Shown one piece after another: positions 36,791 to 45,785 of a DNA stretch of 64,000 bases. Positions within the stretch are counted from its first letter, which is position 1, and each line of letters begins with the position of its first letter. Source of the stretch: Bacteroides graminisolvens DSM 19988 = JCM 15093 (GTDB lineage: Bacteria; Bacteroidota; Bacteroidia; Bacteroidales; Bacteroidaceae); NCBI RefSeq assembly GCF_000428125.1, contig NZ_ATZI01000005.1, positions 62,001 through 126,000 on the forward strand, given 5' to 3'. The notes under the pieces were generated by a model, which ran no database searches, had not been told where the DNA came from, and was given only the letters and a program-made list of their open reading frames with translations. A program made the position numbers and the translations under genes.

Positions 36791-38215
36791 ATGAAGAAGA
36801 ATATAGTAGCAGCTTTTGTATTGGTCTTTGCACTTGCTTCTTGCAACAGCCAACTCGATGATATCAATACCAACCCTAACGCAACGGAACATCCATTGCC
36901 GGCTTATTTGCTTACCGGTACGCTGAAGCAGGGTGCCGATTTGTATTGGGGTGCTGATAATAATTTTAACTCGTCATTGCTTTTTGTACAGCAATGGGCC
37001 AAAATTCAATATACGGAACCCGATCGTTATGACGTGTCTAACACTAGTTTTACAACTCTGTGGAACACCGGATACGCCACCTTGATAACCGATTTGAATA
37101 CCATTCTTAATTTTACGGATCAAGAGGCACACTCCAATTATAAAGGAGTAGCGCTAGCCCTTCGTTCTTGGGTATTTCAGTTGCTGACCGATGCGTATGG
37201 TGATATTCCCTATTCGGAGGCCGGACAAAAAACAACTCCCAAGTATGATGCGCAACGCGATGTTTATCTGGGTTTGTTGAATGATTTGAAAACGGCACAA
37301 TCACTGTTATCTACATCGGGCGAAAAGATAGAAGGAGATGTTGTTTATGACGGTAGCATTGCTAAATGGAAAAAGTTTGTGAACTCACTGCGTTTGCGCA
37401 TCGCTCTTCGTATTGCCGATCGTGAATCTGATTTGGCCAAACAAGAAGTGACAGCTGTTGTGGCAGATGCTGCCGGTCTTATTGACAATAATGCCGGAAA
37501 TTTTCAGTTCGTTTACACCAGTTCGCCTCAGCAAAATCCGGCTTCTGCCTGGTTTGAAACGCGTGACGACTTTCGTGTATCCAAAACATTGGTCGACAAG
37601 CTTAAAGCACTTTCTGACCCGCGCTTAGCCGTTTACGCCCAACTGCCTACGGACGAAAGCGTTACCACTTATGTAGGAGCCGCCAATGGCTTGTCAAACA
37701 GCGAAGCGAACAATCAGGGCTTTGCCAAGACATCCAAACCGGGAACTTATTTTCTGACTTCAGAATCGCCTGCCGTAATTTTGAGTTATGCAGAAGTCCA
37801 ATTTTCCTTGGCTGAGGCTGTGGCAAGAGGCTTTATTTCGGGCAATGCCGATACCTATTACAAAGAAGGTATAACAGCTTCGTTGAAGCAATTTGGTGTA
37901 ACCGATGCCACAGTGATTGCAACCTACTTGTTGCAACCTGCTGTTTTATACAATGCAGCAAATTATAAAGAATCTATCGGATTACAAAAATGGATCGCCT
38001 TCTACGGACAAGGGTTGGATGCATTTGCCGAGTGGCGCCGTCTTGATTATCCGCAGTTAACTGCAGGTGTATCTACCGTACTCGATGGCAAGATGCCTTC
38101 TCGTTTCTTCTATCCCGGCACCGAGCAATCATTGAACGGAATTAACTATAAGTTGGCAGTGTCCAGTCAGGGCCCCGATTTGCTTACCACGCGTCTTTGG
38201 TTTGATGTGAATTAG
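36791..38215 (+). CDS. SusD/RagB-like nutrient-binding lipoprotein (pair 2, SusD-like_2)
   Basis: Surface lipoprotein of 474 residues, lipobox ALASC (Cys19) followed by NSQLDDINTNPNATE. The helical TPR scaffold includes WVFQLLTDAYGDIPYSEAG and SYAEVQFSLAEAVARG, and the chain ends GPDLLTTRLWFDVN, the pattern of SusD-like_2 proteins. It caps the SusC encoded 11 bp upstream. A terminator 20 bp downstream closes the operon. Confidence 0.93.
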   Translation: MKKNIVAAFVLVFALASCNSQLDDINTNPNATEHPLPAYLLTGTLKQGADLYWGADNNFNSSLLFVQQWAKIQYTEPDRYDVSNTSFTTLWNTGYATLITDLNTILNFTDQEAHSNYKGVALALRSWVFQLLTDAYGDIPYSEAGQKTTPKYDAQRDVYLGLLNDLKTAQSLLSTSGEKIEGDVVYDGSIAKWKKFVNSLRLRIALRIADRESDLAKQEVTAVVADAAGLIDNNAGNFQFVYTSSPQQNPASAWFETRDDFRVSKTLVDKLKALSDPRLAVYAQLPTDESVTTYVGAANGLSNSEANNQGFAKTSKPGTYFLTSESPAVILSYAEVQFSLAEAVARGFISGNADTYYKEGITASLKQFGVTDATVIATYLLQPAVLYNAANYKESIGLQKWIAFYGQGLDAFAEWRRLDYPQLTAGVSTVLDGKMPSRFFYPGTEQSLNGINYKLAVSSQGPDLLTTRLWFDVN

Positions 38216-38234
38216 AGAGAGTATATATTGTTAA

Positions 38235-38287
38235 GTGCAAGGACAGGCAATCGTTATCGGAACGGTTGACCTGTCCTTTGTGCTTTT
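38235..38287 (+). terminator. Terminator after susCD-2
   Basis: Stem GTGCAAGGACAGG (38235-38247) with CCTGTCCTTTGTGC (38270-38283, one bulge), further paired inside (CAATCGTT with AACGGTTG), then TTTT. Confidence 0.85.
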
Positions 38288-38366
38288 CAGGAAGTATGTT
38301 GTTAGCGTTAACTTGAATTAAACAAAAAGACTTGCTCACTGATGACATTATTTCAATAATCATTTG

Positions 38367-38374
38367 TACTTTTG
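38367..38374 (+). promoter_or_regulatory. Promoter -7 element of the small exported protein
   Basis: TACTTTTG matches TAnnTTTG only 8 bp before the ATG at 38383, so the transcript is nearly leaderless; this also excludes the upstream in-frame start. Confidence 0.5.
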
Positions 38375-38382
38375 CCCCGAAT

Positions 38383-38820
38383 ATGAGTTCCAAGTTTAAA
38401 GCCATATTATTGTTAGCTCTCTTTGCTGTACTATTTCTTGCAGCAGGAGATCAGATCAGCAAGGCGTCGTCTTGTCATGATCGTGTTTCCTCTATGGAGG
38501 TGCACCCTAATTATGATCAGGAAGATACTTCGGCACATTTATCGGTTGCATCCGATTTGCAAAACTCATCTCATTCTACCTATGAAACATCTGCTGCTGC
38601 GGGTGATTGGAACGTGTCCAAAGGCATTCTTTCTCAGAATAACACTTTTATAGGCATAAGTTTCCAGAAATTTTATAAATCTGCGCTAACAATTCTGGCT
38701 ATTCGCCAGCTCGATACTTTGCTGACTCAACGCAAGAGTACCCTCTTAAATACCAATAATAAATTTATCAGGCAGGGAGGTCACTACTATATTTATACCC
38801 TGCGCCACATCCTTATTTAG
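38383..38820 (+). CDS. Small membrane-anchored or secreted protein, unknown family
   Basis: Protein of 145 residues from ATG 38383, with a hydrophobic N-terminal helix (about 6-22, LLLALFAVLFLAAGD). The rest is polar, Ser/Asn-rich (about 23-85), then a more hydrophobic amphipathic stretch (FYKSALTILAIRQLDTLLT) and a Tyr-rich end YYIYTLRHILI. It has its own promoter between two terminators. I do not recognise the family. The ATG, promoter and good reading-frame length support a real gene. Confidence 0.55.
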   Translation: MSSKFKAILLLALFAVLFLAAGDQISKASSCHDRVSSMEVHPNYDQEDTSAHLSVASDLQNSSHSTYETSAAAGDWNVSKGILSQNNTFIGISFQKFYKSALTILAIRQLDTLLTQRKSTLLNTNNKFIRQGGHYYIYTLRHILI

Positions 38821-39036
38821 TTTCCGGTTTATTTTTCATTTCGTGCAGCCTGTCATTATTGATGGGCATACTCTTCGTATATCCATTTGTGTTAACTCAA
38901 AAATATTACTTTTTCGCTGTGATAGCGGGAATTAGTCTGTTATGAAGAAGCGGGGGTGAAGTATAACGTGTGTCTAATAATTAGTTTTGAAGATTCATCC
39001 CGCTTTCATAATAAGTATTTTTTTTAGTTTATATTG

Positions 39037-39067
39037 GCGTACATTTAGCGTGATGTTAAGTGTACGC
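39037..39067 (+). terminator. Hairpin with T-rich tail
   Basis: GCGTACATTTA pairs with TTAAGTGTACGC (one G-U pair) and is followed by a T-rich stretch. Probable terminator for the small exported protein gene. Confidence 0.55.
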
Positions 39068-39082
39068 TTTCTTATTTTTTCA

Positions 39083-39100
39083 TATTTTTGTTTATCTTTG
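39083..39100 (+). promoter_or_regulatory. Tandem -7 elements before the pseudogene
   Basis: TATTTTTG (39083-39090) and TATCTTTG (39093-39100), both matching TAnnTTTG, 26 bp before a possible ATG (39126). They look like a surviving promoter. Confidence 0.4.
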
Positions 39101-39125
39101 ATGCGTTAAACTTCAAATCGGTCTC

Positions 39126-39833
39126 ATGAAAATAATTATTTGTATGAATCATCGTAATTTATTGTTCTCCAGTTAACTTGGCTTGTTGAGCGTCTTTTCA
39201 CTCTGGTGGTTTGATATGGAAATTTAAAACAAAGGGGAACGAATACTTTCCTAAGGGTGAAATTCAGAAAAGGGCTACTTCTTACAATTAAATCGGTTGT
39301 TTTTGGGTGCAGAGATAACTTTATGTATTCGCTCAACATGCAATCGGGCAAACTCAACTGGAGTAAGGAAGAAGCCAATAACTGGATTATTGCTACACCA
39401 CTTTAGGATGATGGTTTGCTGTGCTACGGAACGTCAGATTCACACTGTTTTCGGTGTGTGAAGGAAGGCTGCAACCGGAGAAATTAAAACAAGTTTTCCA
39501 TTGAATATGAGGGTGTATGCAGAAGCGGTTTTGTTACGTAATCAGATACTATTTGGTTGTTTAAACGGTAAATTATATCAGATAGATCCTGCTTCGTGCA
39601 CTATATAGAAAGTCTTTCAGACGGATGGTGGTAAATATATTTATCATCGGGTGTACAACGATGATGGAACTTTTAGAGATGATTTCAAACTATATGGCGA
39701 TGATATAGCTGCATCCGAGAAACAAATACTTGCATTGGGATCTATTCTCTCTACTCCTCGTATAGTCAATGGAATTATTTATGTGGGTGACTCCAACGAG
39801 TCCTTTTATGCACTGCGGTTAATTACCCCATAA
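39126..39833 (+). pseudogene. Decayed PQQ-type beta-propeller gene
   Basis: Blade-like fragments occur in order but in changing frames. Near 39200: GGLIWKFKTKGNEYFPKGEI. Near 39290-39410: VVFGCRDNFMYSLNMQSGKL, then WIIATPL, a TAG stop, and DDGLLCYGTSDSHC. After a frameshift near 39460: ATGEIKTSFPLNMRVYAEA and LFGCLNGKLYQIDPAS, a TAG stop, then an open stretch from 39609 to the end (IVNGIIYVGDSNESFYAL). These match PQQ-binding-like (BamB-like) repeats. Several stops and at least two frameshifts mean it cannot be made as one protein. Only the last 60 codons remain open. Confidence 0.8.
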
Positions 39834-39856
39834 TTATTTTTAAAAGATGCTATCGA

Positions 39857-41275
39857 TCATTTTTTCTCATTTTTCATTTCAATTTCCTTTCCATACTTTA
39901 TCAGTTGCTCGTCGGTTAGGTTGTAACACGAAACGATGTAGTACAGCACTGCCACTAAGATGGCGGGAAATACTGCTAGTAGAAGACGGATACCGAGTAA
40001 GGCCGAATCGGTTTGAACAGCATTGTCGGCATTGAATCCTGTCATCGTTAGTACAATTCCAGGCACAAAACCTCCTACGGCAAGTCCGAATTTGAAGAAA
40101 AAGCCAATTAAAGCATTGGCAATGCCTGATATGCGTTTACCGCTCTGCCATTCGCCATAAGTTATTGCTTCCGGAATTAATGACCAAATGAAAGCTCCCA
40201 CTACACAAAAACCAATTGAACGGATTGTTTGTGCAACGAAAATCATTGCTGTCCATTGAGTAGGAACGACGAACAAAAGCACAAAACCGATGAAGGATAT
40301 AATCAGGGAAACATAGAGCAATTGTTTTTTACCCAATGTTTTACGCAGCCATGGTATAAAAGGTAATATCACTAACGCCGGTAGTGCCGAAATAACGTTA
40401 TAAATACCTACAAGTCCTTCATCTCCAAGATTATATTTCACAAAATAAGTTCCGGCAGAATTACCTATCGCCATAATTGCAAATGCAGTTATAAACATGA
40501 GTGAAATAATGCGTAGGGGTTTGTTGCGGACAATTTCGGTAAATAAATCGCTAAGCTTGACATTCGTTTGCTCTTCGACCGAAATAACAACTCGTTCTTT
40601 CGTACCCCAAAATGAGAACAGAAGTGCAACAAATCCGATGATGCCATAAAGTAAAATGGTGGTGAACCAACCGTTTCGTGCTTCAGCGGAATCCATTGTT
40701 CCCGAGAAAAAGATAACCAAAGTAGGAACACCGTAAGTGATAGCCACCTGCGCTACATTTACAAGCCACATTCTAACTGTAGTCAGTATCGTAATTTCCT
40801 GCTGGTCGCGGGTAAGTGCGGCATTGAGCGCTCCGAACGGAACATTTACCGTAGTATAGAGAATGGACAGTAACACATAAGTAAGACAGGCGTAGATAAC
40901 CTTGCCCGTTTCGCCCAGCGGAGGCACCACAAAGCAGAGTATCATCAGCACAGTGAGTGGTAAAGCCATTATAAGCAGCCAACCCCTGTATTTGCCGAAA
41001 CGGGTAGAGGTTTTATCGACAAAGACTCCTACGATGGGATCCCAGATGGCATCTATTATCCTGACTCCCAGAAACATGGCGCTGGCAATAGCCGGATTTA
41101 GTCCGTAAACATTGGTATAAAAGAAGAGTAGGTATGTTGTAACGGTTTGATATATAAAATTCTGGGCCATATCGCCCGATCCGAATGCAATTCTTTCGAA
41201 CCATGAGAGTTTGAAGAAACCTTTGGATTCCTGTTCTTTTTGTGTTGCTACGGTCATACTGTTTTTGTTTTTCAT
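39857..41275 (-). CDS. Sugar:cation symporter of the GPH family (MFS)
   Basis: Inner-membrane transporter of 472 residues with about 12 helices, of the glycoside-pentoside-hexuronide (MelB/XynP-like) family. N-terminal signature: FGSGDMAQNFIYQTVTTYLL; later RIIDAIWDPIVGVFVDKTST contains the conserved Asp pair, and LIPEAITYGEWQSGKR is typical. It would bring the released sugar (xyloside or arabinoside, by context) into the cytosol with H+ or Na+. It lies 133 bp downstream of the HTCS regulator on the same strand, so it belongs with the PUL. Confidence 0.9.
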   Translation of the reverse strand: MKNKNSMTVATQKEQESKGFFKLSWFERIAFGSGDMAQNFIYQTVTTYLLFFYTNVYGLNPAIASAMFLGVRIIDAIWDPIVGVFVDKTSTRFGKYRGWLLIMALPLTVLMILCFVVPPLGETGKVIYACLTYVLLSILYTTVNVPFGALNAALTRDQQEITILTTVRMWLVNVAQVAITYGVPTLVIFFSGTMDSAEARNGWFTTILLYGIIGFVALLFSFWGTKERVVISVEEQTNVKLSDLFTEIVRNKPLRIISLMFITAFAIMAIGNSAGTYFVKYNLGDEGLVGIYNVISALPALVILPFIPWLRKTLGKKQLLYVSLIISFIGFVLLFVVPTQWTAMIFVAQTIRSIGFCVVGAFIWSLIPEAITYGEWQSGKRISGIANALIGFFFKFGLAVGGFVPGIVLTMTGFNADNAVQTDSALLGIRLLLAVFPAILVAVLYYIVSCYNLTDEQLIKYGKEIEMKNEKK

Positions 41276-41408
41276 ATTTATGATATATTATTAGTTTTGT
41301 AACGGTAAAAATACGGCATAGCACTGCCATTCACTTTCACGAATAGATATTTGATTTGTACTTTTAGATAAAAAGCGTGCTTTCTCCATATATTATATCG
41401 GACTCAGG

Positions 41409-44400
41409 CTAAATCATGAAATCGGTAGGCGACTTGCCAAAATGTTTTTTGAAGACGGTACTAAAATAGCCAATGGAGGAAAATCCACATTTATAGGCTA
41501 TTTCGCTGATGCTGTATTCCTTTTCATTTATAAGTTTCATGGCATGCTCCATGCGTACATTGCGTATGAAATCAACAACCGATATACCTGTCAGTGCTTT
41601 GATCTTCTTGAAAAGTAATGATGTGCTGACTCCCATTTCTTTAGCAAACTCTTCCTTGCCGAAGTCTGCGTCGTCCAAATAACGTACAACCACGTCAAGA
41701 GCCTGTTTAACGAAAACATCGTTCAGCATATTGACTGGTTCGCCGGACAAGGTTTTTGCTTCGGTGACATGTCCTGCAGCGATGAATTTTGCGCCAATAA
41801 TACGGCGGTTATGTATGATGGAAGTGATGCGTTGCGTTAATGTTTTCATGTCGAACGGTTTGGTCATGTAATCGTCTGCTCCCAAACCCAAACCGTGTAG
41901 TTCGTCGGTCTTTTCTGAAAGAGCAGTGAGGAGGATCAACGGGATGTGAGATGTCTCGAAGGTTGATTTAACCAGTCGACAAAGTTCAAAACCGTCCATA
42001 CGCGGCATCATAATATCTGATACAATCAGGTCGGGGATTTCTTGCCGGATATATTCCCATGCCTCAACTCCGTTGGCTGCGGTGGCTACCTGGAAGTGTT
42101 TGCCTAACGGGCGGATCATGAAATGACGCAAGTCGTCATTATCTTCTACAATCAAAATACGCATATCATCGGTTGTGCAGTTAGCGGCGGAATCTTCCTG
42201 TGGCAGGTCATTTATAGGTTTGCTGATATTCTTTTGTCTCTCGTTTTTGCGGCAGGGTACTACTATTTCAAATGTAGAGCCTTTCTCTTCTTCACTTTCC
42301 ACGCTAATTTTGCCATCGTGTAGTTCTACCAGTGCTTTTGCCATAGATAGTCCGATCCCAGAGCCTGTAATCTTAGCATTGATGGCATTTTCGCTACGGT
42401 AGAACTCATGAAATAGCTTGTTTTGCGCCTTGCGGCTAATACCAATGCCATAATCTGCAACACTTAGCCGCCACTCGTTTTCGTCTCCGTGAAAACGCAC
42501 GTCTACGGTTGAATGCTCGTGCGAATATTTGATAGCATTGGAGAGCAGATTGTCTATCACTCGCTCCATCATATCGATATCAATAGCCGTGAAGTATACA
42601 TCTGTATTGTAATGATAATTAATCTGTATGTGTTTCGTTGCTGCTATCGAATCGAACATGCTGACGCGACAGCCTACAAGAGCTACGACATCAGCCATAA
42701 CCGGATAAAACGGTTCTTTACCCATGTCCACTTTTTGGAAATCGAGCAGTTGAGTAGCTACCGATGTAAGTCGTCGCGTCTGCTCTGCCGCTAGGTGAAG
42801 ATACTGTTTGTCATGTTTGGAGAGACTGTTGACCTGATTTAATTCTTCAATAGGTGCCTTAATGAGCGTGAGTGCTGTACGTAAATCGTGTGCGATGTTG
42901 GTGAAGAAGCGTAGCTTATCTTCGGCATGACGTTGGTTTAGCCGATTGGTATAAAACCAGAAGAAAAAGTAAGCCAAACATCCGGCAAGCAGAAGGCAAG
43001 CCAGTTTGAACCACCAGGTTGCCCAAAAAGCCGGAGTGACACGGATGATCAGCGAGCGCTCAGCAATGAGTTCGTGATTGTATAGCCGGATAAGTAGCCG
43101 ATAAGTGCCCGGATTAAGGTTGGTATAATTAATAAATCTCTGGTCGGTCAGGGTATTCCAGTCATCGTCAACTCCTTCCATTTTCCAAGAGAAGCGTGCT
43201 GTGCGCGAATTATCTCCTATGGGTAGGATGTTGAGGGTTACATTGTTCTGTTGATGTTGGAGCGTGATGTTACTGATGCTGTCCAGCGGAGTTTCAGGCA
43301 AAAGATCGGGATACTGGCGAATGGACCGTCCCGACAGGAGTATGTCTTGTATGTAAATGTGCCCTGTCAATTTATGTCGGTATAAGTACTTTGGGTCCTG
43401 CATGATTACACCGTCGGAGGTTCCCCAGGCGAACATGCCGTTGCGCAGGCGGAAGCAGGCATCCGAACTATAAGAAACGGTGGAGAGATTCATCGGAGAA
43501 GGATAGGTCGTAATTGTTTTGTCAATGGTATTGAAGCGACAAAGTCCATTTTCTGTTCCTAACCAGAGATATCCATCGGCATAAAGGAGGCTATTCACAT
43601 AGTTGGATATGAGGCCGTGACGCGTATCGTATTTTTTTATGATATGCGTACGGATGTTGTAGCTAAAGAGACCTCCACCACTACTGCCTGCCCATATCTT
43701 ATCCTGCACAACAGCAACATCTTGTATCATATTATCGGTTAGCAGCGTGGTTGTCTTCTTTGTTTTTTTGTCGAGCGTAAGCAATCCATAGTTACAGGCC
43801 AGTATTATCATACGGTCGCCCCATTCGGCCATGGCATAGACCGATTCCTTCGGGTAAACTTCAAACTTCCGGGTGTGGTGGTTATACTTCATGATTTCTC
43901 CGCTTGTTCCCGCAAGCCACATGTTACCGTCCTTGTCTTTGAGAATGTCAAAAACGAAGCCTGTCTTGGCAAGGATACCCGTTGGTTGCGTGTGGTGGGC
44001 GATGATATTTAAACTTTTGCTGTCAATGACGTATACACCGTGCGCATAAGTACCCGCCCAGATGTTTCCGTCTGCGTCTTCGCAGAGCGATAGAACGATG
44101 TAGGTTTCTCCATCCCTTTCTTCAAAATAATTGACCCACTTGTCGGTGCGAGGATTCCAACAACTCAGACCACTGTTGGTTCCTGCCCACAGTTGCCCTT
44201 GGCTGTCCTCAATCAGGGCATGGATGTGGTTATTGATTAAGGAGTTGGGGTTATTGATGCTATGGCGGAGCCTTACTAGGGTAGGCGATGAGAGGTCTGC
44301 TACCGACGTGCCGCCGGTGACTGAACAGACCCAAATTCGTCCGGATGGATCATAATAAATATCGTATACACCATTTCCGGATATAGAAAACTGATTGTCC

Positions 44401-45254
44401 ACATCCTCTTGATACGTTGTAATCTTTCGGCTGCCGTCATGTGAGAGCACCCACACACCGCGCCCGTCGATGCCGCACCAAAGGGTGGAGTCGCGCACTA
44501 GCTCAAGATCCTTGATGCATTGCTGCGGGAAGTTTGGTACAGTGGCTGCATGAAGTTCCCGTGTGATGTAGTCAAAGTAATAAAGTCCGCTGGAATATGT
44601 GCCTATCCACAGTCGGTTCATTGCCCGGTCGAGCAGGAGTGATGACGGCTGTATATTCATTTTTCCATTCCAACGCTCCACATGATGTTGTTTCGTATCA
44701 ACTAAGAAAATTCCCCCGGGACCGGTGGCAATTAAGTGGCGGGCGTCGTAACGTGTTGTGTGGTAGGCTTCACCGGCCGTTTGAGTTATAAGAGTGCAAC
44801 GATTATCTTTATAATAGTATAGTCCCCGTGAGGAGGCTATCCACAAACTCCCATCGCGATCCACCTCTAGGTTAAAGACCCAAAGATTGGCAACGTTCAT
44901 CTGCCGGGAAAAATTGAAGAAGCGTTCGAAGCTGTCGTGCCGCGGATTGTAGCAAAATATTTCGCCCTTATTGGTGAAAGCCAGCAAGCGGTTTTCCTGC
45001 CAGGTTATTTCGACGGAAACCACGGCCATTGATTCGTAAGGTAGTTGATATACTCGGCAGTCACTGTCCGTCAACCTCATAATGCCTGTCTTAGAGGCTA
45101 TCCAGGTAAATCCGTCAGCATCCTTGCATATTGAGGTCGTTTCGCGGTTGGCAATTCCATAGGTGTCATTGATGTTATAGAAGCTCAAGTTGCCGATGCA
45201 ATAACTCGCTAACGGCAAAAGCAGAAAGACGAAGGACAGAAAACATGACTTCAT
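41409..45254 (-). CDS. Hybrid two-component system (HTCS) PUL regulator
   Basis: One-chain sensor-regulator of 1281 residues. The order is a signal peptide, a periplasmic two-propeller sensor built of Reg_prop repeats (SLWIASSRGLYYY, QLWAGTNSGLSCW, YLWLGTENGLCRF), a Y_Y_Y domain (FSWKMEGVDDDWNTL), one membrane helix (about 785-808), HisKA (NIAHDLRTALTLIKAP), HATPase (DNLLSNAIKYS, GSGIGLSMAKALVE), a receiver (DLIVSDIMMPRMDGFE) and a C-terminal AraC-type DNA-binding domain (ISEIAYKCGFSSIGYFS). It should bind a specific oligosaccharide and activate the divergent susCD-3 operon. The usual Pro after the phospho-His box reads Ala (RTALT); the rest is intact. Confidence 0.95.
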   Translation of the reverse strand: MKSCFLSFVFLLLPLASYCIGNLSFYNINDTYGIANRETTSICKDADGFTWIASKTGIMRLTDSDCRVYQLPYESMAVVSVEITWQENRLLAFTNKGEIFCYNPRHDSFERFFNFSRQMNVANLWVFNLEVDRDGSLWIASSRGLYYYKDNRCTLITQTAGEAYHTTRYDARHLIATGPGGIFLVDTKQHHVERWNGKMNIQPSSLLLDRAMNRLWIGTYSSGLYYFDYITRELHAATVPNFPQQCIKDLELVRDSTLWCGIDGRGVWVLSHDGSRKITTYQEDVDNQFSISGNGVYDIYYDPSGRIWVCSVTGGTSVADLSSPTLVRLRHSINNPNSLINNHIHALIEDSQGQLWAGTNSGLSCWNPRTDKWVNYFEERDGETYIVLSLCEDADGNIWAGTYAHGVYVIDSKSLNIIAHHTQPTGILAKTGFVFDILKDKDGNMWLAGTSGEIMKYNHHTRKFEVYPKESVYAMAEWGDRMIILACNYGLLTLDKKTKKTTTLLTDNMIQDVAVVQDKIWAGSSGGGLFSYNIRTHIIKKYDTRHGLISNYVNSLLYADGYLWLGTENGLCRFNTIDKTITTYPSPMNLSTVSYSSDACFRLRNGMFAWGTSDGVIMQDPKYLYRHKLTGHIYIQDILLSGRSIRQYPDLLPETPLDSISNITLQHQQNNVTLNILPIGDNSRTARFSWKMEGVDDDWNTLTDQRFINYTNLNPGTYRLLIRLYNHELIAERSLIIRVTPAFWATWWFKLACLLLAGCLAYFFFWFYTNRLNQRHAEDKLRFFTNIAHDLRTALTLIKAPIEELNQVNSLSKHDKQYLHLAAEQTRRLTSVATQLLDFQKVDMGKEPFYPVMADVVALVGCRVSMFDSIAATKHIQINYHYNTDVYFTAIDIDMMERVIDNLLSNAIKYSHEHSTVDVRFHGDENEWRLSVADYGIGISRKAQNKLFHEFYRSENAINAKITGSGIGLSMAKALVELHDGKISVESEEEKGSTFEIVVPCRKNERQKNISKPINDLPQEDSAANCTTDDMRILIVEDNDDLRHFMIRPLGKHFQVATAANGVEAWEYIRQEIPDLIVSDIMMPRMDGFELCRLVKSTFETSHIPLILLTALSEKTDELHGLGLGADDYMTKPFDMKTLTQRITSIIHNRRIIGAKFIAAGHVTEAKTLSGEPVNMLNDVFVKQALDVVVRYLDDADFGKEEFAKEMGVSTSLLFKKIKALTGISVVDFIRNVRMEHAMKLINEKEYSISEIAYKCGFSSIGYFSTVFKKHFGKSPTDFMI

Positions 45255-45506
45255 ATACGGTGTTTTTCAATGAATAGATTTGTAACACTTACAAAATAAG
45301 GAAAAGAATTCGACTTTACCGCTAATTCGGGATGCTTTTTTGTTTATCGGTCAACTTTCGACGGACTACGCTGATCAGCGTTTCAAATTTTAGGTATATG
45401 TTTTCTAATTTTAGATATATTTCCATTTATATCTAATAGTGAAAAACAAATATTCATTTTTAAACTCCACCATTATTCATTGCCCTTACATTTACCGCCG
45501 AAATTG

Positions 45507-45782
45507 TTAACTTTTAAACTAATCACAGAATGAAAAAAGTAATTTGTATCCTAACGATGCCTTTCGTGTTCATCTGGGTGTCGGTCAAACAGTGTACCAT
45601 CTCCGGTACGATGACCGATAAAAATAAAGGGCCAACTACTGGCTTAAATATCTTAGTAAAAAGGATGTCAAATGGTGTGCTCACTAACCTCCGCGGGAAG
45701 TTCACACTGATGGTTAATCGAAATCTATTATTCAAGTATCTTTTTTTAGAAAGAAAATGCGATTATTAATTCTTAAACTAAT
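45507..45782 (+). repeat. Duplicated susC leader, imperfect 17-bp direct repeat
   Basis: TTAACTTTTAAACTAAT (45507-45523) precedes the relic ORF and TTAATTCTTAAACTAAT (45766-45782) precedes the intact susC; 15 of 17 bases agree. The similarity continues into the coding starts (ATGAAAAAAGTAATT versus ATGAAAAATGTAATT). Suggests tandem duplication of the 5' end. Confidence 0.65.
45530..45769 (+). pseudogene. Relic of a susC N-terminal region
   Basis: Short ORF of 79 residues. After a hydrophobic start (MKKVICILTMPFVFIWVSV), residues about 23-65 (CTISGTMTDKNKGPTTGLNI, then VLTNLRGKFTLMV) match the carboxypeptidase-D-like domain that begins SusC proteins (G-T-V-D-x-N-G-P-x-G-x-x-x-L-V-K-G-T-x-G-x-x-T-x-x-x-G-x-F-x-L). 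The frame then decays and stops before the TonB box. It could still encode a small exported protein, but the position 16 bp before an intact susC makes a duplication remnant more likely. Confidence 0.65.
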
Positions 45783-45785
45783 TGT

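Larger units (their letters stand above)
38821..39125. other. Intergenic region with two hairpins
   Basis: 305 bp without a gene. It contains a hairpin formed by AAGCGGG (near 38947) and CCCGCTT (near 39005), and a clearer hairpin at 39037-39067. Promoter-like -7 elements for the downstream pseudogene are at 39083-39100. Confidence 0.5.
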
